Shown here one piece after another: positions 31,110 through 40,925 of a stretch of DNA of 64,000 bases. The stretch spans positions 62,001-126,000 of the IMG/VR virus record IMGVR_UViG_3300034101_003554; one strand, given 5' to 3'. The position numbers and the translations under genes are program-made. Source of the stretch: a virus. Every line of letters starts with the position of its first letter. Within the stretch, counting starts at the first letter, position 1. Below the pieces are notes generated by a model that ran no database searches, was not told the DNA's origin, and saw nothing but the letters and a program-made list of their open reading frames with translations.

Positions 31110-32576
31110 TTATTTATAGTTCACAATTTGGAACTTTATTTGTCTTTTATATGTGTTAACCTCCCCACTACTTTCAACTTTAATATCAATATAATATTCA
31201 TTTGGAATTTTATCTCTTGTATCAAAGATGAAATAGTATTCATTAGGAGTTCTATTAATTTGAGTCCAATCTTGAACTTGAACTTCAGTTTGTCCTTCTC
31301 TTACATATACACGATAATAAGCACTTACTTTTGGTAATAATTTATTTGTTGTATAAGCTTGTTTAATAATAACACCAACTTTTCTTATATCGGTATTAAA
31401 TATTTTTTCATCTTGTTTAATTCCATAATAATCAAATCCATATATTTTGGGGTCAATTGAATTTGTACCTATAGTAAATCCATTTTTAAATGGTTGTAAT
31501 GTAAAATCATTAAGTACATTAGGTAATGGAAATCCGTTATAAGTTAATCCGGTCCATTTATCTGAGAATGTACAAGGTGTTTTATACCCAATAAGTGGGG
31601 GAATAGTTACTTCATACACCCCTTGAGTTTTTTGACAACCAGTTAGACCTGATAAACTTGGTATAACATTTCCACTATTGTCAAGGATTGCTACACTTGG
31701 TAAGTTGTCTAAATTTATTGGGTTACCATCTTCATATAAATAAAGATATAACTTATTAACTTTTCCTAAAGTAAAATTATTTCTATCGTCTTCTATTAAA
31801 TCATCATATGATGTCTCCAAATAAGGTTCATAAAATGTTTGTGTATGTCTAGTAAAGAATTGAACTTCATATGTATCTGACGCACCAATTAATAATTCCA
31901 ACTGAGGTTTATAAGCAATAATCCAACCTGTAACTCCACTTAATGAACCATTTATAATTGTGTTTATTTCATTTGTCATATCAAATTCAATATTTTCATC
32001 ACCAAATTCAAAATGTTGTGTATCAACAATAGTTAATGCGGAGTATGGATAAGACCCTATATTATTATTGTTATAAATCCCAGGTTCAGTCCAAGTATCA
32101 ATTGTTGTTGTTTGATACCAATTTGATGGTCTATCTGAAAAATTTCTATCAATTGTGTTTAATTCATAAACTAAATTTCCGTAATCATAACCAACACCTT
32201 CATCCCACATTTGAGGGATTGATTCGTCAAAATCAATTGGTGGAATTCGTAATAAAACCAAATCAAAGGATGTTGCACGTTTTCTACTTTGAGATGTGGA
32301 AGTATTTAATAATTCTTTGTTAAATGTAGAAGTATTTGTCATTCTTAATGTATGTTTAACATTTAAAGAACAATCTAAAGATATAATTTTGTTATTATAT
32401 TTTTCTTTTAATAAATCTAAATTAAGATTAAAAATAAATCTACTAAATCCATTTGGGTATGGTGAAATTGGGGTATTACCATAAAAAAGTTCTGTCACAG
32501 GATTTCTCCCTGTATTGACAGAACTTTGAAAAATAATTGTATTATTTTTATTGAAATATGAATTATTGATTGACAT
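31110..32576 (-). CDS. Probable tail or baseplate structural protein, 488 aa
   Basis: A beta-rich, Asn/Thr/Tyr-rich protein without membrane segments. The first ~250 residues look like a jelly-roll-like or DNRLRE-like domain: FQSSVNTGRNPVTELFYG, then repeated paired strands and RIPPIDFDES. The C-terminal ~90 residues look Ig-like (KVSAYYRVYVREGQ, EYYIDIKVESSGEV). Virion exposure is likely from composition and position before the baseplate hub gene. I do not recognise a named family. Confidence 0.6.
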   Translation of the reverse strand: MSINNSYFNKNNTIIFQSSVNTGRNPVTELFYGNTPISPYPNGFSRFIFNLNLDLLKEKYNNKIISLDCSLNVKHTLRMTNTSTFNKELLNTSTSQSRKRATSFDLVLLRIPPIDFDESIPQMWDEGVGYDYGNLVYELNTIDRNFSDRPSNWYQTTTIDTWTEPGIYNNNNIGSYPYSALTIVDTQHFEFGDENIEFDMTNEINTIINGSLSGVTGWIIAYKPQLELLIGASDTYEVQFFTRHTQTFYEPYLETSYDDLIEDDRNNFTLGKVNKLYLYLYEDGNPINLDNLPSVAILDNSGNVIPSLSGLTGCQKTQGVYEVTIPPLIGYKTPCTFSDKWTGLTYNGFPLPNVLNDFTLQPFKNGFTIGTNSIDPKIYGFDYYGIKQDEKIFNTDIRKVGVIIKQAYTTNKLLPKVSAYYRVYVREGQTEVQVQDWTQINRTPNEYYFIFDTRDKIPNEYYIDIKVESSGEVNTYKRQIKFQIVNYK

Positions 32577-32592
32577 TGATTCTCTTTAATCA

Positions 32593-32599
32593 ATAAATA
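32593..32599 (-). promoter_or_regulatory. Candidate late promoter motif TATTTAT
   Basis: Minus-strand copy in the form GATATTTATTG, 16 nt before the ATG at 32576. Confidence 0.45.
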
Positions 32600-34126
32600 T
32601 CAATTAATTCTAATATTTTGATTTAATATACTATTTTCAGCATTTGATAATAAAATCTCAATTTCAGCTGAGGATTGTCCATTTCCAGATGCGATTGGTA
32701 CTGGTGGCAAAGTTGCTATTGGGTGAACGTGTCCAGTTATAAATGCCATCATTTTTCTTAATAATATTATCAATTGATCACCTCTAACCGTTGGGTAGGT
32801 TTGAATTTCAATATTTTCGTTAGGCTTGGTAAATAAATTTTGTTCTAATCCATATATTGATGTACCTAAATCAAGTTTACCATTTGGTCCTACAGAATCA
32901 TGTGATAATAAATAAATTTTTTGTGCACCAACAATACCATAAGTTATTGGGGCGTCTACAATATCTTGTGGTGTGGATTCAATGGTTTTAAATTGAGCTG
33001 GAATACCAATAACAGGACTTCCATTATTATTACCTGAAACCAAAAAAAATCCACTTTTATTAATACCCCTATCAAGAATAATTTTACTATAAAAATTAAT
33101 ATAGTTATTTAATTGAGCTAAATCATTTTCATCATTTAGCTGAAGTAAGTTTCCTTTTCTATATGTTTGGTCTGATGGTGTAACAATAAATGGAAATACA
33201 TTTTGATTAAAAATATTTTTTATAAAGTTATTAATTAGAATAACTACGTCATCAAAACTTTTACCAATAAAAGTTTCACCAATACCAGTTTCTTTGTAAT
33301 CAATTCCAATACTTAAGTTTGATATTGTGTTAATTGAAAAATTTTTAGTGTTAATTAAATCACTATTTGGTATTATATCATATAATTTAACATATCCTGT
33401 ATAATTAATTAAACTTTCTAAATTTTCAATATGCCAAACTATCATTTTTTTTACAGCTAAAACTGGAAATTCTTGTATTATTTCACTTTTAGTCGGTAAG
33501 TCTACTACAGTTTGAGTGAAATTAGACAATTGAATGAATGCTTGTTTATTATTAGCTTTAGGAAATTTATTTTGATTTAATAAATTTGTTTTTCCAGCAC
33601 GTATTAAAACTTCATCAGATTTTAAGACAAGGTCAGTAGAACCTCTACCTAATATTGCATTATCTCCAGGTTCAGGGAATACACCTTTAGACACAGCTTC
33701 ATTATATTCATTATTTGAATCTTTCAAAGCTATTGAAGCTTTAAATATGTCACCACTTGCCAAATATTTCATTGCTGGTAAGTAGTGTTCACCTTTTAAA
33801 TTCATTGGAGATGACAATAACCCAGGAATATAAAATTGGTTTTGGAATTTAAATTTTTTGTTTTGATAAATTATATGAACATATTCATCTTTTTCTTTTG
33901 GTACAAAATAACAATAATAAGGTAATAATGGTAAAAAAATGAATGGGTCATTTGATTTCCATTTGTCAGTATCTTCGTTGAAGTTATTAGCTTTTTTTAC
34001 CGCTTCATAATCAATTAGTTTTTCAGGACGTGCTCTAATTCTTCCTAATACCATTGGGTCATTTACATCTAGCACTACCCCAGGAAAAATTATTTGTTGT
34101 ATGTTGTCAGCTGTTATTTCCCCCAT
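32600..34126 (-). CDS. Baseplate hub/spike protein, T4 gp5-like
   Basis: 508 residues. The N-terminal segment FPGVVLDVNDPMVLGRIRAR is the OB-fold start typical of gp5-type hub proteins. A later stretch, PEPGDNAILGRGSTDLVLKSDEVLIRAGK, resembles the strand-turn repeats leading into a spike. The C-terminal part contains GHVHPIATLPPVPI. No lysozyme domain is visible, unlike T4 gp5. It would form part of the central membrane-piercing device. It starts within the gene above it (20-nt overlap), showing coupling. Confidence 0.75.
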   Translation of the reverse strand: MGEITADNIQQIIFPGVVLDVNDPMVLGRIRARPEKLIDYEAVKKANNFNEDTDKWKSNDPFIFLPLLPYYCYFVPKEKDEYVHIIYQNKKFKFQNQFYIPGLLSSPMNLKGEHYLPAMKYLASGDIFKASIALKDSNNEYNEAVSKGVFPEPGDNAILGRGSTDLVLKSDEVLIRAGKTNLLNQNKFPKANNKQAFIQLSNFTQTVVDLPTKSEIIQEFPVLAVKKMIVWHIENLESLINYTGYVKLYDIIPNSDLINTKNFSINTISNLSIGIDYKETGIGETFIGKSFDDVVILINNFIKNIFNQNVFPFIVTPSDQTYRKGNLLQLNDENDLAQLNNYINFYSKIILDRGINKSGFFLVSGNNNGSPVIGIPAQFKTIESTPQDIVDAPITYGIVGAQKIYLLSHDSVGPNGKLDLGTSIYGLEQNLFTKPNENIEIQTYPTVRGDQLIILLRKMMAFITGHVHPIATLPPVPIASGNGQSSAEIEILLSNAENSILNQNIRIN

Positions 34127-34343
34127 CTGTTCTTTTTTTGTATTCTTTTAATAGTATATTATATGTTGATTCTAATTTTGATAAATGAGATTCAAGTACC
34201 AACATATTATCTTTTGTTTTTTCAAAATCATTTTTAATAAAATCCATGGCCTTAATCAAATCTTTATTTGATTTGGTTTTGTGGTCATTAATTATTTCGA
34301 TTATTTTTTTTAATTCTTCATTCATATTAAAAGTATTTTCCAT
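34107..34343 (-). CDS. Small coiled-coil protein, 78 aa
   Basis: Entirely helical: two amphipathic Lys/Glu/Leu segments (EELKKIIEIINDH, LVLESHLSKLESTYNILLKEY). Overlaps the genes on both sides; an internal ATG at 34325 would avoid the upstream overlap. It might be an assembly chaperone for the adjacent baseplate proteins. No family recognised. Confidence 0.6.
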   Translation of the reverse strand: MENTFNMNEELKKIIEIINDHKTKSNKDLIKAMDFIKNDFEKTKDNMLVLESHLSKLESTYNILLKEYKKRTDGGNNS

Positions 34344-36252
34344 AAACTTTTAAACCATTTACAACTCTAGTTGGCGATACACTCTGAGGCGATATTGCGA
34401 TTTCAACTTGTCCGTTCTCAGATTTTTCTCTTTGGGATGCTTTTAATTGACCAAATCTAGACAATAAATCTAAATTTGGACTACCATCAGGTAATGCACC
34501 AGTAGGGAGTCCCATTTTTTGATATTCTTCAATTGTACCAATGAATTCTCTTGATGCTGATGATCCATCCAAAAACTGTGAAAAAATTAAAAGTGGGTAT
34601 GGAATTTTACCAGCAAATCCTGGTATTTTTATACCTGTTGTTGCTATTTTTAATAACCAAAGTAATTCATCAATTACACTTTTACATTTTCTCCAATCAC
34701 GTACAAACTCCGCAACAACTATAGCTAATTGTATTAATTTAAGAATAATAATTATTATTATACTTGCTTTTTCTTTGGCTAAATCTTTGATAATTTGTTG
34801 TAGTAATTGTTTAACATCTTTACTTATTATATCAAATAATTTTTGAACAAAAACTGCCCCAATTTTTGAGACAATATTTATTAAAAACTTACCAAAATTT
34901 TTAGCAAAAACCATAATTGAATTAATACCATCAGTTACATATTGACCAATAGATTCGACCATTACATATATTGGTAATAAAACTTTTGGACTTAGTAAAG
35001 AAAATACTAAACCATCAACAATTAATTTAATAAAACTAAAATCAATTTTAGCTTTAAAGTCAGCTTCTAATTCTAAACCAAAACCATCAACAGATTTTGA
35101 AAATGCGTCTAACACTTCATTTGCTGCTTCAATTTCATCTTCATCAGGTACTAAACGTAAATTGTTTAAGGCGTCAAGTATTGATTTGGTATTAACATTT
35201 ACTTTAATATTATCACAATCTTCTAATTCAGTAACTCCATTTGAAATATTAGCCACAATTTCTTCAATTTGAATTAAATCTAGTTCGTCAAATTCATAGA
35301 ATGAATCATCAATACCATCTAGTTCGGATACTTTAGCATTCCCACTGACATCAATTTCAGAAACATTATCAAAACATAATCCCAATATTCTTTGTATAAA
35401 TAATGAGAATTTTGTTGTTTCGGTATTTTGATTTACACCCAAGTTAGCCGAAATTGAAATACACCCAGATAAAGCATTCATTATATTGGCAATAATTGAA
35501 GAGAAATCAATTATTGATATTGAGGTATAATAGTCAACTAAAAATTGTTTAATATTATTAACACCATCGGCTCTATTTTTTAATGATATTTTATACCAAG
35601 GTCCAGTTTCACCTATATTATTTGTTTGTACAAATTGAATATCAAACAAATCTTGTCCCGACGCTCCTTTATAAAAAGCTCCATTATAATCCTGAGAAAA
35701 TGAATTATTACTTTGAATACGAGCATATAATTCACGATTCATTGAAAACTTAAATTCTTGAGTACTACCTAATGGTTTTTTTTCGTACAGAGTATTACCT
35801 GGGTCTGTATCTGGGTCTAATTTTAGTAAACCACTTAAATCTAAAGATGATACTTTAATATATATGTCTCTAGTATCATATTTTTGGTCTAAATCACAAC
35901 CAACGGCATTAATAGCTTCCTCTAATAAAAGTTGTTTTATGATAGGTTCTATAGTTTTAAGAACTTTCATAAATGTATTTTTAACAAACCTTATAGAAAA
36001 ATTACCTTTACCAGCTATTATATTATTAATTTCTAAAAGTTTTTCTAATTGACTTTTAATTCTTTTTTTAAATCTTTTAAAATCTTTTTTCTTTTTGTCA
36101 TAACTTTCTTTTAGATTTTTTACATCATCTTCAAATGAATCACCTTTAGGTTCAGTAATGTTTTTATATACTGAATTAGCATCACTAAATGTTTTTAATG
36201 AATTTATAGTACGTTTAGCTTTACTGTAGTCATCATTTATATCTAAACTCAT
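34327..36252 (-). CDS. Large virion structural protein with hydrophobic helices, 641 aa
   Basis: An N-terminal coiled-coil region (about 45-75), a mixed alpha/beta central part, and several strongly hydrophobic helices at about 440-535 (SFIKLIVDGLVFSLLSPKVLLPIY, KASIIIIIILKLIQLAIVVAEF). A Gly/Pro-rich region (KIPGFAGKIPYPLL) and a C-terminal QSVSPTRVVNGLKVYGKYF follow. Its position within the baseplate cluster suggests a baseplate or tail-hub protein. The hydrophobic helices could insert in the host membrane during DNA delivery (inference). No named family. Confidence 0.6.
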   Translation of the reverse strand: MSLDINDDYSKAKRTINSLKTFSDANSVYKNITEPKGDSFEDDVKNLKESYDKKKKDFKRFKKRIKSQLEKLLEINNIIAGKGNFSIRFVKNTFMKVLKTIEPIIKQLLLEEAINAVGCDLDQKYDTRDIYIKVSSLDLSGLLKLDPDTDPGNTLYEKKPLGSTQEFKFSMNRELYARIQSNNSFSQDYNGAFYKGASGQDLFDIQFVQTNNIGETGPWYKISLKNRADGVNNIKQFLVDYYTSISIIDFSSIIANIMNALSGCISISANLGVNQNTETTKFSLFIQRILGLCFDNVSEIDVSGNAKVSELDGIDDSFYEFDELDLIQIEEIVANISNGVTELEDCDNIKVNVNTKSILDALNNLRLVPDEDEIEAANEVLDAFSKSVDGFGLELEADFKAKIDFSFIKLIVDGLVFSLLSPKVLLPIYVMVESIGQYVTDGINSIMVFAKNFGKFLINIVSKIGAVFVQKLFDIISKDVKQLLQQIIKDLAKEKASIIIIIILKLIQLAIVVAEFVRDWRKCKSVIDELLWLLKIATTGIKIPGFAGKIPYPLLIFSQFLDGSSASREFIGTIEEYQKMGLPTGALPDGSPNLDLLSRFGQLKASQREKSENGQVEIAISPQSVSPTRVVNGLKVYGKYF

Positions 36253-36626
36253 TACTTATTTAGTTTATAAGTTGTATCTTTTTGGTTTATATCTTTTTCC
36301 AAAAGTTCTTTAATTGTTTCATCATCCATATTAATGTCTGAAATTGAAAAAGATTCTTTATTTGAATTAGATTTATCCCAAATTGATGATTGTAATTTAG
36401 ATAGGGATAATTTTTTCTCAACACAATCATTAATAATCTTTTGTTGTTTTTCAATGACAGGACCTATTAGTGTCATATCTTCAGGTTCTTTCATCATTGT
36501 TAACATTTTATTTTGAATTCGTATTGCAGTATTCCTTTGTTCTACTAATTCATTATAAATTTCTTGCATTAAGGATAAAATTGACTCCTTATTGAACTGA
36601 ATTTGTTTTTTTAAAGGTTTAGGCAT
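36252..36626 (-). CDS. Hypothetical helical protein, 124 aa
   Basis: Lys/Glu/Gln-rich helices with no membrane segment. The start overlaps the sigma-factor stop by one base, and its own stop overlaps the next start, so expression is coupled. Function unknown; it may assist tail assembly given the neighbours. Confidence 0.55.
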   Translation of the reverse strand: MPKPLKKQIQFNKESILSLMQEIYNELVEQRNTAIRIQNKMLTMMKEPEDMTLIGPVIEKQQKIINDCVEKKLSLSKLQSSIWDKSNSNKESFSISDINMDDETIKELLEKDINQKDTTYKLNK

Positions 36627-37375
36627 TATTTAATAATTTTTTGTAACATATTAATATATATCGTCTTATATTTTTTTAATGAAGCCCTAATTTCTTTTGT
36701 TGATAAATTAGTCATTTCTCTCAAAGACAATAAAATAATATTTTTGTTAAATTTATTGTTTTTTGTACTTAAGAAAATTTCATCATATCTTTGGAAAATT
36801 TCGATTAATGCTTCACCTAATTTCATTTCATTTTCAGATAAATTTTGATTGGTTATATATCTTTTTAATTCCAATAAAAAACTTTTTATTGTCATTTCAG
36901 AGTCAATAACATCGTCATCAATTGAATATGAGAATGTTGGGTTGTTTTCTAAGTCAGTGGATATGTCTTCATATGATACCTTCCTATTAATTTCTTTTTG
37001 GTCTTTTAACATCTGTCCCATTAAATAATTTTTACAGATAGTACCAAAATAAGAATATGCCTTTTTTTCCTTTGAGGGTTGAAATTTTTCAATTTTAGTT
37101 ATAAGAAAAGAATGGGTATCCGCATGTAAGTCTACGAACTCCATATCTTTTCTATATAACTTATATCTTCTTATAATTGAAGAAATCATTTTATCCAAAG
37201 GGTCTTTTAAAAACTCATTGTAAATTCTATTTTTTTCAGTTACGGAATCGGTAGATAAAAATTCAACAACCGCATTTTCCTCGGCAACATCAAAATAATT
37301 TTTTTGTTTTGTTTTACGTCCTTTTTTTGGAATTAAATTGTTTTTTTCTTCATTGTTAACTTTTTCATTTGACAT
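36626..37375 (-). CDS. Late-transcription sigma factor, T4 gp55-like
   Basis: 249 residues. A basic, low-complexity N-terminus precedes a helical core resembling sigma region 2: NEFLKDPLDKMISSIIRRYKLY, a DLHADTHSFLITKIEKF helix and KAYSYFGTICKNYLMGQ, the pattern seen in gp55-family late sigma factors. A C-terminal helical part (LREMTNLSTKEIRASLKKY) resembles a helix-turn-helix. gp55-type factors direct host RNA polymerase to short late promoters that have only a -10-like element. The TATTTAT motifs upstream of many genes here are the candidate sites. Confidence 0.8.
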   Translation of the reverse strand: MSNEKVNNEEKNNLIPKKGRKTKQKNYFDVAEENAVVEFLSTDSVTEKNRIYNEFLKDPLDKMISSIIRRYKLYRKDMEFVDLHADTHSFLITKIEKFQPSKEKKAYSYFGTICKNYLMGQMLKDQKEINRKVSYEDISTDLENNPTFSYSIDDDVIDSEMTIKSFLLELKRYITNQNLSENEMKLGEALIEIFQRYDEIFLSTKNNKFNKNIILLSLREMTNLSTKEIRASLKKYKTIYINMLQKIIK

Positions 37376-38175
37376 TATATGGTTGTTTCAAACTTTATTT
37401 GTCTATCTATAGTGAAGAAATATTCTTTCTTGGCGGACTCTAACCAAAATTTAACTTGAGGTTCATTAAGTTTTTCATCACCATTTTTGTAATTCCAAAA
37501 TATAGAACCTTGTCTCAAATTGGTATGTTTGTAACCAATCCTAGGTATAGTCATTGTTTTAACAGAATTATGTGTTAATCTCAAGAAAAATTCATAACCA
37601 AATGTTAAAACTATTGATGGTTTAAGCATTCCAACTTCAATAAATTTATCTTTTTTAATAGTAAGTCCAGATAATTGAAAGTTTTGAAATGTCTGTAAAA
37701 TTTCATTCGTTAAAACACCAATTTCATTATTTAAATTTAATGCAAATGTTGCCTCATTAGTAAATCCAATAAAGACACCCTTATCATCAGTATCAACAAC
37801 GATTGGTAAGAAACATCCAACATCTTTATATGAATCTGTATATTTCTTAACATTCTTAAACCATATTTTTGAATATTCATCATCAACCTCTAAAATACTT
37901 ACCCATTCAGATTCAGCATTTTCAACACCATAATTCACTTGTGAACAAAAATTTGGTTCATTGTTCCATTGTAGTTTTTTCACATTCAAATCACCAAAAT
38001 CATAACTATTAATATGATTAATTAAATTACTTTCAGGTGTATGAACAATAATAACTTCATTTGGGAGAACTTCTTGTTCTTTTATTGATTTTATTGCTTT
38101 CTCAAAATATTCCTCAAAGAATGGGAATACTGATGATTTAATTGGTAATATAACTGATAAATTAAGCTTGTCCAT
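37375..38175 (-). CDS. GT2-family glycosyltransferase
   Basis: 266 residues with a GT-A start: LSVILPIKSSVFPFFEEYFEKAIKSI, NEVIIVHTPESN, and EWVSILEVDDEYS with the metal-binding DDE (DxD-like) motif. It would transfer a sugar from a nucleotide donor. It is the first gene of the glycan region and is coupled to the sigma-factor gene by a 1-nt overlap. Acceptor and sugar cannot be told from sequence. Confidence 0.75.
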   Translation of the reverse strand: MDKLNLSVILPIKSSVFPFFEEYFEKAIKSIKEQEVLPNEVIIVHTPESNLINHINSYDFGDLNVKKLQWNNEPNFCSQVNYGVENAESEWVSILEVDDEYSKIWFKNVKKYTDSYKDVGCFLPIVVDTDDKGVFIGFTNEATFALNLNNEIGVLTNEILQTFQNFQLSGLTIKKDKFIEVGMLKPSIVLTFGYEFFLRLTHNSVKTMTIPRIGYKHTNLRQGSIFWNYKNGDEKLNEPQVKFWLESAKKEYFFTIDRQIKFETTI

Positions 38176-39235
38176 TTTCTTCTAATTCTTTAAATTTGTT
38201 TATTTGTTCTTCAAAGTTTTCTGCTCGTTTGGTCAAATAACTATCAAAAAGATTAATGACGTTATTATTAAATTCCTCCTCAGTTTGAAGTTTGGTTATC
38301 GTTTCATCCATATAACCATTTATGTTGTCATTAACGTTATCCTCTAACCAATTCTGTAAATAATCAGCAACAAAATCAACGATTTCATTTTTATTGTTAA
38401 TCCAAAAACCATTGTTCTCATTCATCCAATCTGGAACTATATTTGGTACTAATCCAATAACAGGTATTCCCATTTTCATTGACTCTAGAGGGAATGTACC
38501 ATATGAGCTAATTTCATCAATCCAAACTGAAAGGAAACATTCTTCCATATTTCTACTCATTTCAATCTCAGTCATACCTCTTAAATCTCTAAAACTTACC
38601 CATCTGTATTGTGGGAATTTGAGATAGAATGTTTTGATAAAATTGATTGTATCTCTTTGTTCTCTTGTATGGATACCAATAACTGGTTTAGCTGGTAATT
38701 TTGGTTTTTTAAAACTACCAGAAACCATTGGGGTTACAATATCAAACGATATATTACGCATAACGTTTGAAATATATTCTTTCATTTTTTCAGATGTAGT
38801 AATACATTTTAAAAACCCAAATTGATTCCAACTTTCACCAGGACGTAAGGTTTCAACAATGTAATCATACGATTGACATAATACAATTTTACCACAACCA
38901 ACTTTTGTAATTTGTGGCATAATAAATCCAAACAACTCAGGAACTATAATAAAATCTTCAGGTGATATTGCTAAGTTTTGATTTTCAATTGAACTATGTG
39001 TTAAATTTTTATACTTATCACCTAACCAATTTTCAACACCAACATAATCATTTTTCTCATGTAACATAATAATGTTAAACCCATTTTCATATAGGGTGTA
39101 GGCCATTCTGTATATGTGAGATAATGAGGCTTTGGCATTCCCCTTAGTGTCTTGTACAAAAAAGAAAATTTTTGATTGTTTTGTACGTAGTTTTTCAATA
39201 GATTGTTCTATTTTTGTAATTTGTTCTTGATTCAT
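38162..39235 (-). CDS. GT-B type glycosyltransferase
   Basis: 357 residues. The C-terminal half has the GT-B donor-site signature YGTFPLESMKMGIPVIGLVPNIVPDWM, as in GT4-like enzymes, and the N-terminal half is a Rossmann-like domain with TLYENGFNIIMLHEKNDY. Overlaps the next GT gene by 14 nt. Substrate unknown. Confidence 0.75.
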   Translation of the reverse strand: MNQEQITKIEQSIEKLRTKQSKIFFFVQDTKGNAKASLSHIYRMAYTLYENGFNIIMLHEKNDYVGVENWLGDKYKNLTHSSIENQNLAISPEDFIIVPELFGFIMPQITKVGCGKIVLCQSYDYIVETLRPGESWNQFGFLKCITTSEKMKEYISNVMRNISFDIVTPMVSGSFKKPKLPAKPVIGIHTREQRDTINFIKTFYLKFPQYRWVSFRDLRGMTEIEMSRNMEECFLSVWIDEISSYGTFPLESMKMGIPVIGLVPNIVPDWMNENNGFWINNKNEIVDFVADYLQNWLEDNVNDNINGYMDETITKLQTEEEFNNNVINLFDSYLTKRAENFEEQINKFKELEENGQA

Positions 39236-39501
39236 ATTTTATTAATTAATTTTTTATATAGTAATGAATTAAATGCTAATCTAAATGGTATTGATAATTC
39301 TGTACTTTTCATTCCTAATGCTTCATCCGCTTCTTCGTTTTCAACAATAAGTGTTTCTGTCATCATTTTAACTATTTCATATTTAACAACACTTATATGA
39401 TTCTCTGGAGCACCAGTAAAATCGATTGGAGGTTCTACTTTGATATATTTTTCAATTGCGTCAATATCAAAGTAATAATTTTCACCTAATATTTTTAACA
39501 T
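39232..39501 (-). CDS. Hypothetical protein, 89 aa
   Basis: Acidic helical protein (ISVVKYEIVKMMTETLIVENEEADEALG). It overlaps its neighbours by 4-7 nt on each side, so it is coupled to them. It looks like a conserved small phage protein, but I have no assignment. Confidence 0.6.
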   Translation of the reverse strand: MLKILGENYYFDIDAIEKYIKVEPPIDFTGAPENHISVVKYEIVKMMTETLIVENEEADEALGMKSTELSIPFRLAFNSLLYKKLINKI

Positions 39502-40145
39502 TCTATTATTTGTTTTAAAATTCCTTTTAAATCTTTAATTGATTTAATGGAAAAATCTTTATTTATATCCATATTATAATTTGTTTCAAATTTTATTATA
39601 ATTTTATCTTTTGGATAATGTAATAATAAGTTAGGGTTTGCCGTAAGTAAAACATCAAATTCATTCCAAATTGAATTTATTGTGAAATTGGAATAAAAAA
39701 ATACTTTTTCTAATTCACAACCAAACTTGGATAAAAAGAAAAGCGTTGCGGGTTTTGATTTTCCAATTTCATCGGACAATACCATAAAATCCCATTGTCT
39801 CCTATTCTTAACATAAATGTCATTTAAGTCATTAAATGTTGTCATTTCAGTTGATGGTGCATGTCCAAACAACTCCATACAATATTCTTCATACATAAAT
39901 GAATAATATTCTTCCTCACTTTGAAAGGCAAAATGATTTTGTAAATCTAAAGTCGTTACTAGTGATAATATCTTATATTCGAATGGCTCAGATATTACTT
40001 CCAATTCAGTATTGCCTGATAAGTCAATTGTATAGGTTTGGGATGGTATATCTTGATAACTCTCTATTAAATGTTTTTCATATAAATGTGTGAATTTACC
40101 AATGGTATCTCTTAATACACCATTTACATCTATAGCAATTCTCAT
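39495..40145 (-). CDS. HAD-like protein with altered acid/base position
   Basis: 216 residues. The N-terminus is IAIDVNGVLRDT, a HAD motif I (DxDGxL) in which the second Asp is Asn. Later GKSKPATLFFLSKFG fits motif III/Lys and NEFDVLLTANPNLL could be motif IV. Without the second Asp most HAD phosphatases are impaired, so it may act as a binding protein or a different transferase. It lies between PhoH and the glycan genes with 4-nt overlaps. Function uncertain. Confidence 0.6.
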   Translation of the reverse strand: MRIAIDVNGVLRDTIGKFTHLYEKHLIESYQDIPSQTYTIDLSGNTELEVISEPFEYKILSLVTTLDLQNHFAFQSEEEYYSFMYEEYCMELFGHAPSTEMTTFNDLNDIYVKNRRQWDFMVLSDEIGKSKPATLFFLSKFGCELEKVFFYSNFTINSIWNEFDVLLTANPNLLLHYPKDKIIIKFETNYNMDINKDFSIKSIKDLKGILKQIIEC

Positions 40146-40867
40146 TCTTCGTATCTTTTTAATATTTTTCCGATTAATGGATTTCTAACCACATCTTTAT
40201 TATCAAATTCAAAAACTCCAACATCATCTAAACCTTTGAATTTTTTGATTGCATCATACAATCCTGAGTGTGTCTTATCTTTATATCTATCGGTCTGTTC
40301 TAAGTCACCACTGATAAAAAATTTACTATTGAACCCAATCCTTGTCAAGAGTAATTTCATTTGATTAGGAGTTGAATTTTGAGCTTCCTCAAATATAAGA
40401 ATTGAATTATCAATGTTCATACCTCTCATATAAGCCAAAGCGAAAACTTCAATAGCATCAATGTCTTTTAATTTTTCTCTATTTTCTTTACCAATGATTT
40501 TATTCATTAAGTAATATGAGGGGAAAATATAAGGGTCTAGTTTTTCTTCAACATTTCCAGGAAGAGAACCTAGTTTTTCTTCAGCTTCAACAGCAGGTCT
40601 AACAATGATAATTTTTTCGTAAGGTGAAGTTGGGTCTGATAAAATATCTAATGCGGCTTTCATCGCAATATATGATTTACCAACACCTGCAGGACCTGAA
40701 CAAATTGTTATTTGATTTTTTTTCAGTAAATCATAATATATTTTTTGATTGTCAGATAAGAACTTTTCTTTGGATTTCTTTTTGATTATTTCACAAATAA
40801 TCTCCTTTCTTGTTTTTTTTGTTTCCTCGGTATTTTGAGGTTGTGTTGGTTTTTTTCTTGCTGCCAT
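40142..40867 (-). CDS. phoH: PhoH-like ATPase
   Basis: 241 residues. Walker A GPAGVGKS (58-65), IIVRPAVEAEEKLGSLPG, a Walker-B-type SILIFEEAQNSTPNQMKLLLTR, and FISGDLEQTD are the signature of PhoH. PhoH-like proteins are RNA-associated ATPases/helicases that are very frequent in marine and other large phages. The basic N-terminus (ARKKPTQP) may bind nucleic acid. Confidence 0.92.
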   Translation of the reverse strand: MAARKKPTQPQNTEETKKTRKEIICEIIKKKSKEKFLSDNQKIYYDLLKKNQITICSGPAGVGKSYIAMKAALDILSDPTSPYEKIIIVRPAVEAEEKLGSLPGNVEEKLDPYIFPSYYLMNKIIGKENREKLKDIDAIEVFALAYMRGMNIDNSILIFEEAQNSTPNQMKLLLTRIGFNSKFFISGDLEQTDRYKDKTHSGLYDAIKKFKGLDDVGVFEFDNKDVVRNPLIGKILKRYEE

Positions 40868-40925
40868 TTATTTAAAAATTTGTTTAATCTTAAAATAAAT
40901 GACTTTTTGGGTAAGTAAAATAATC

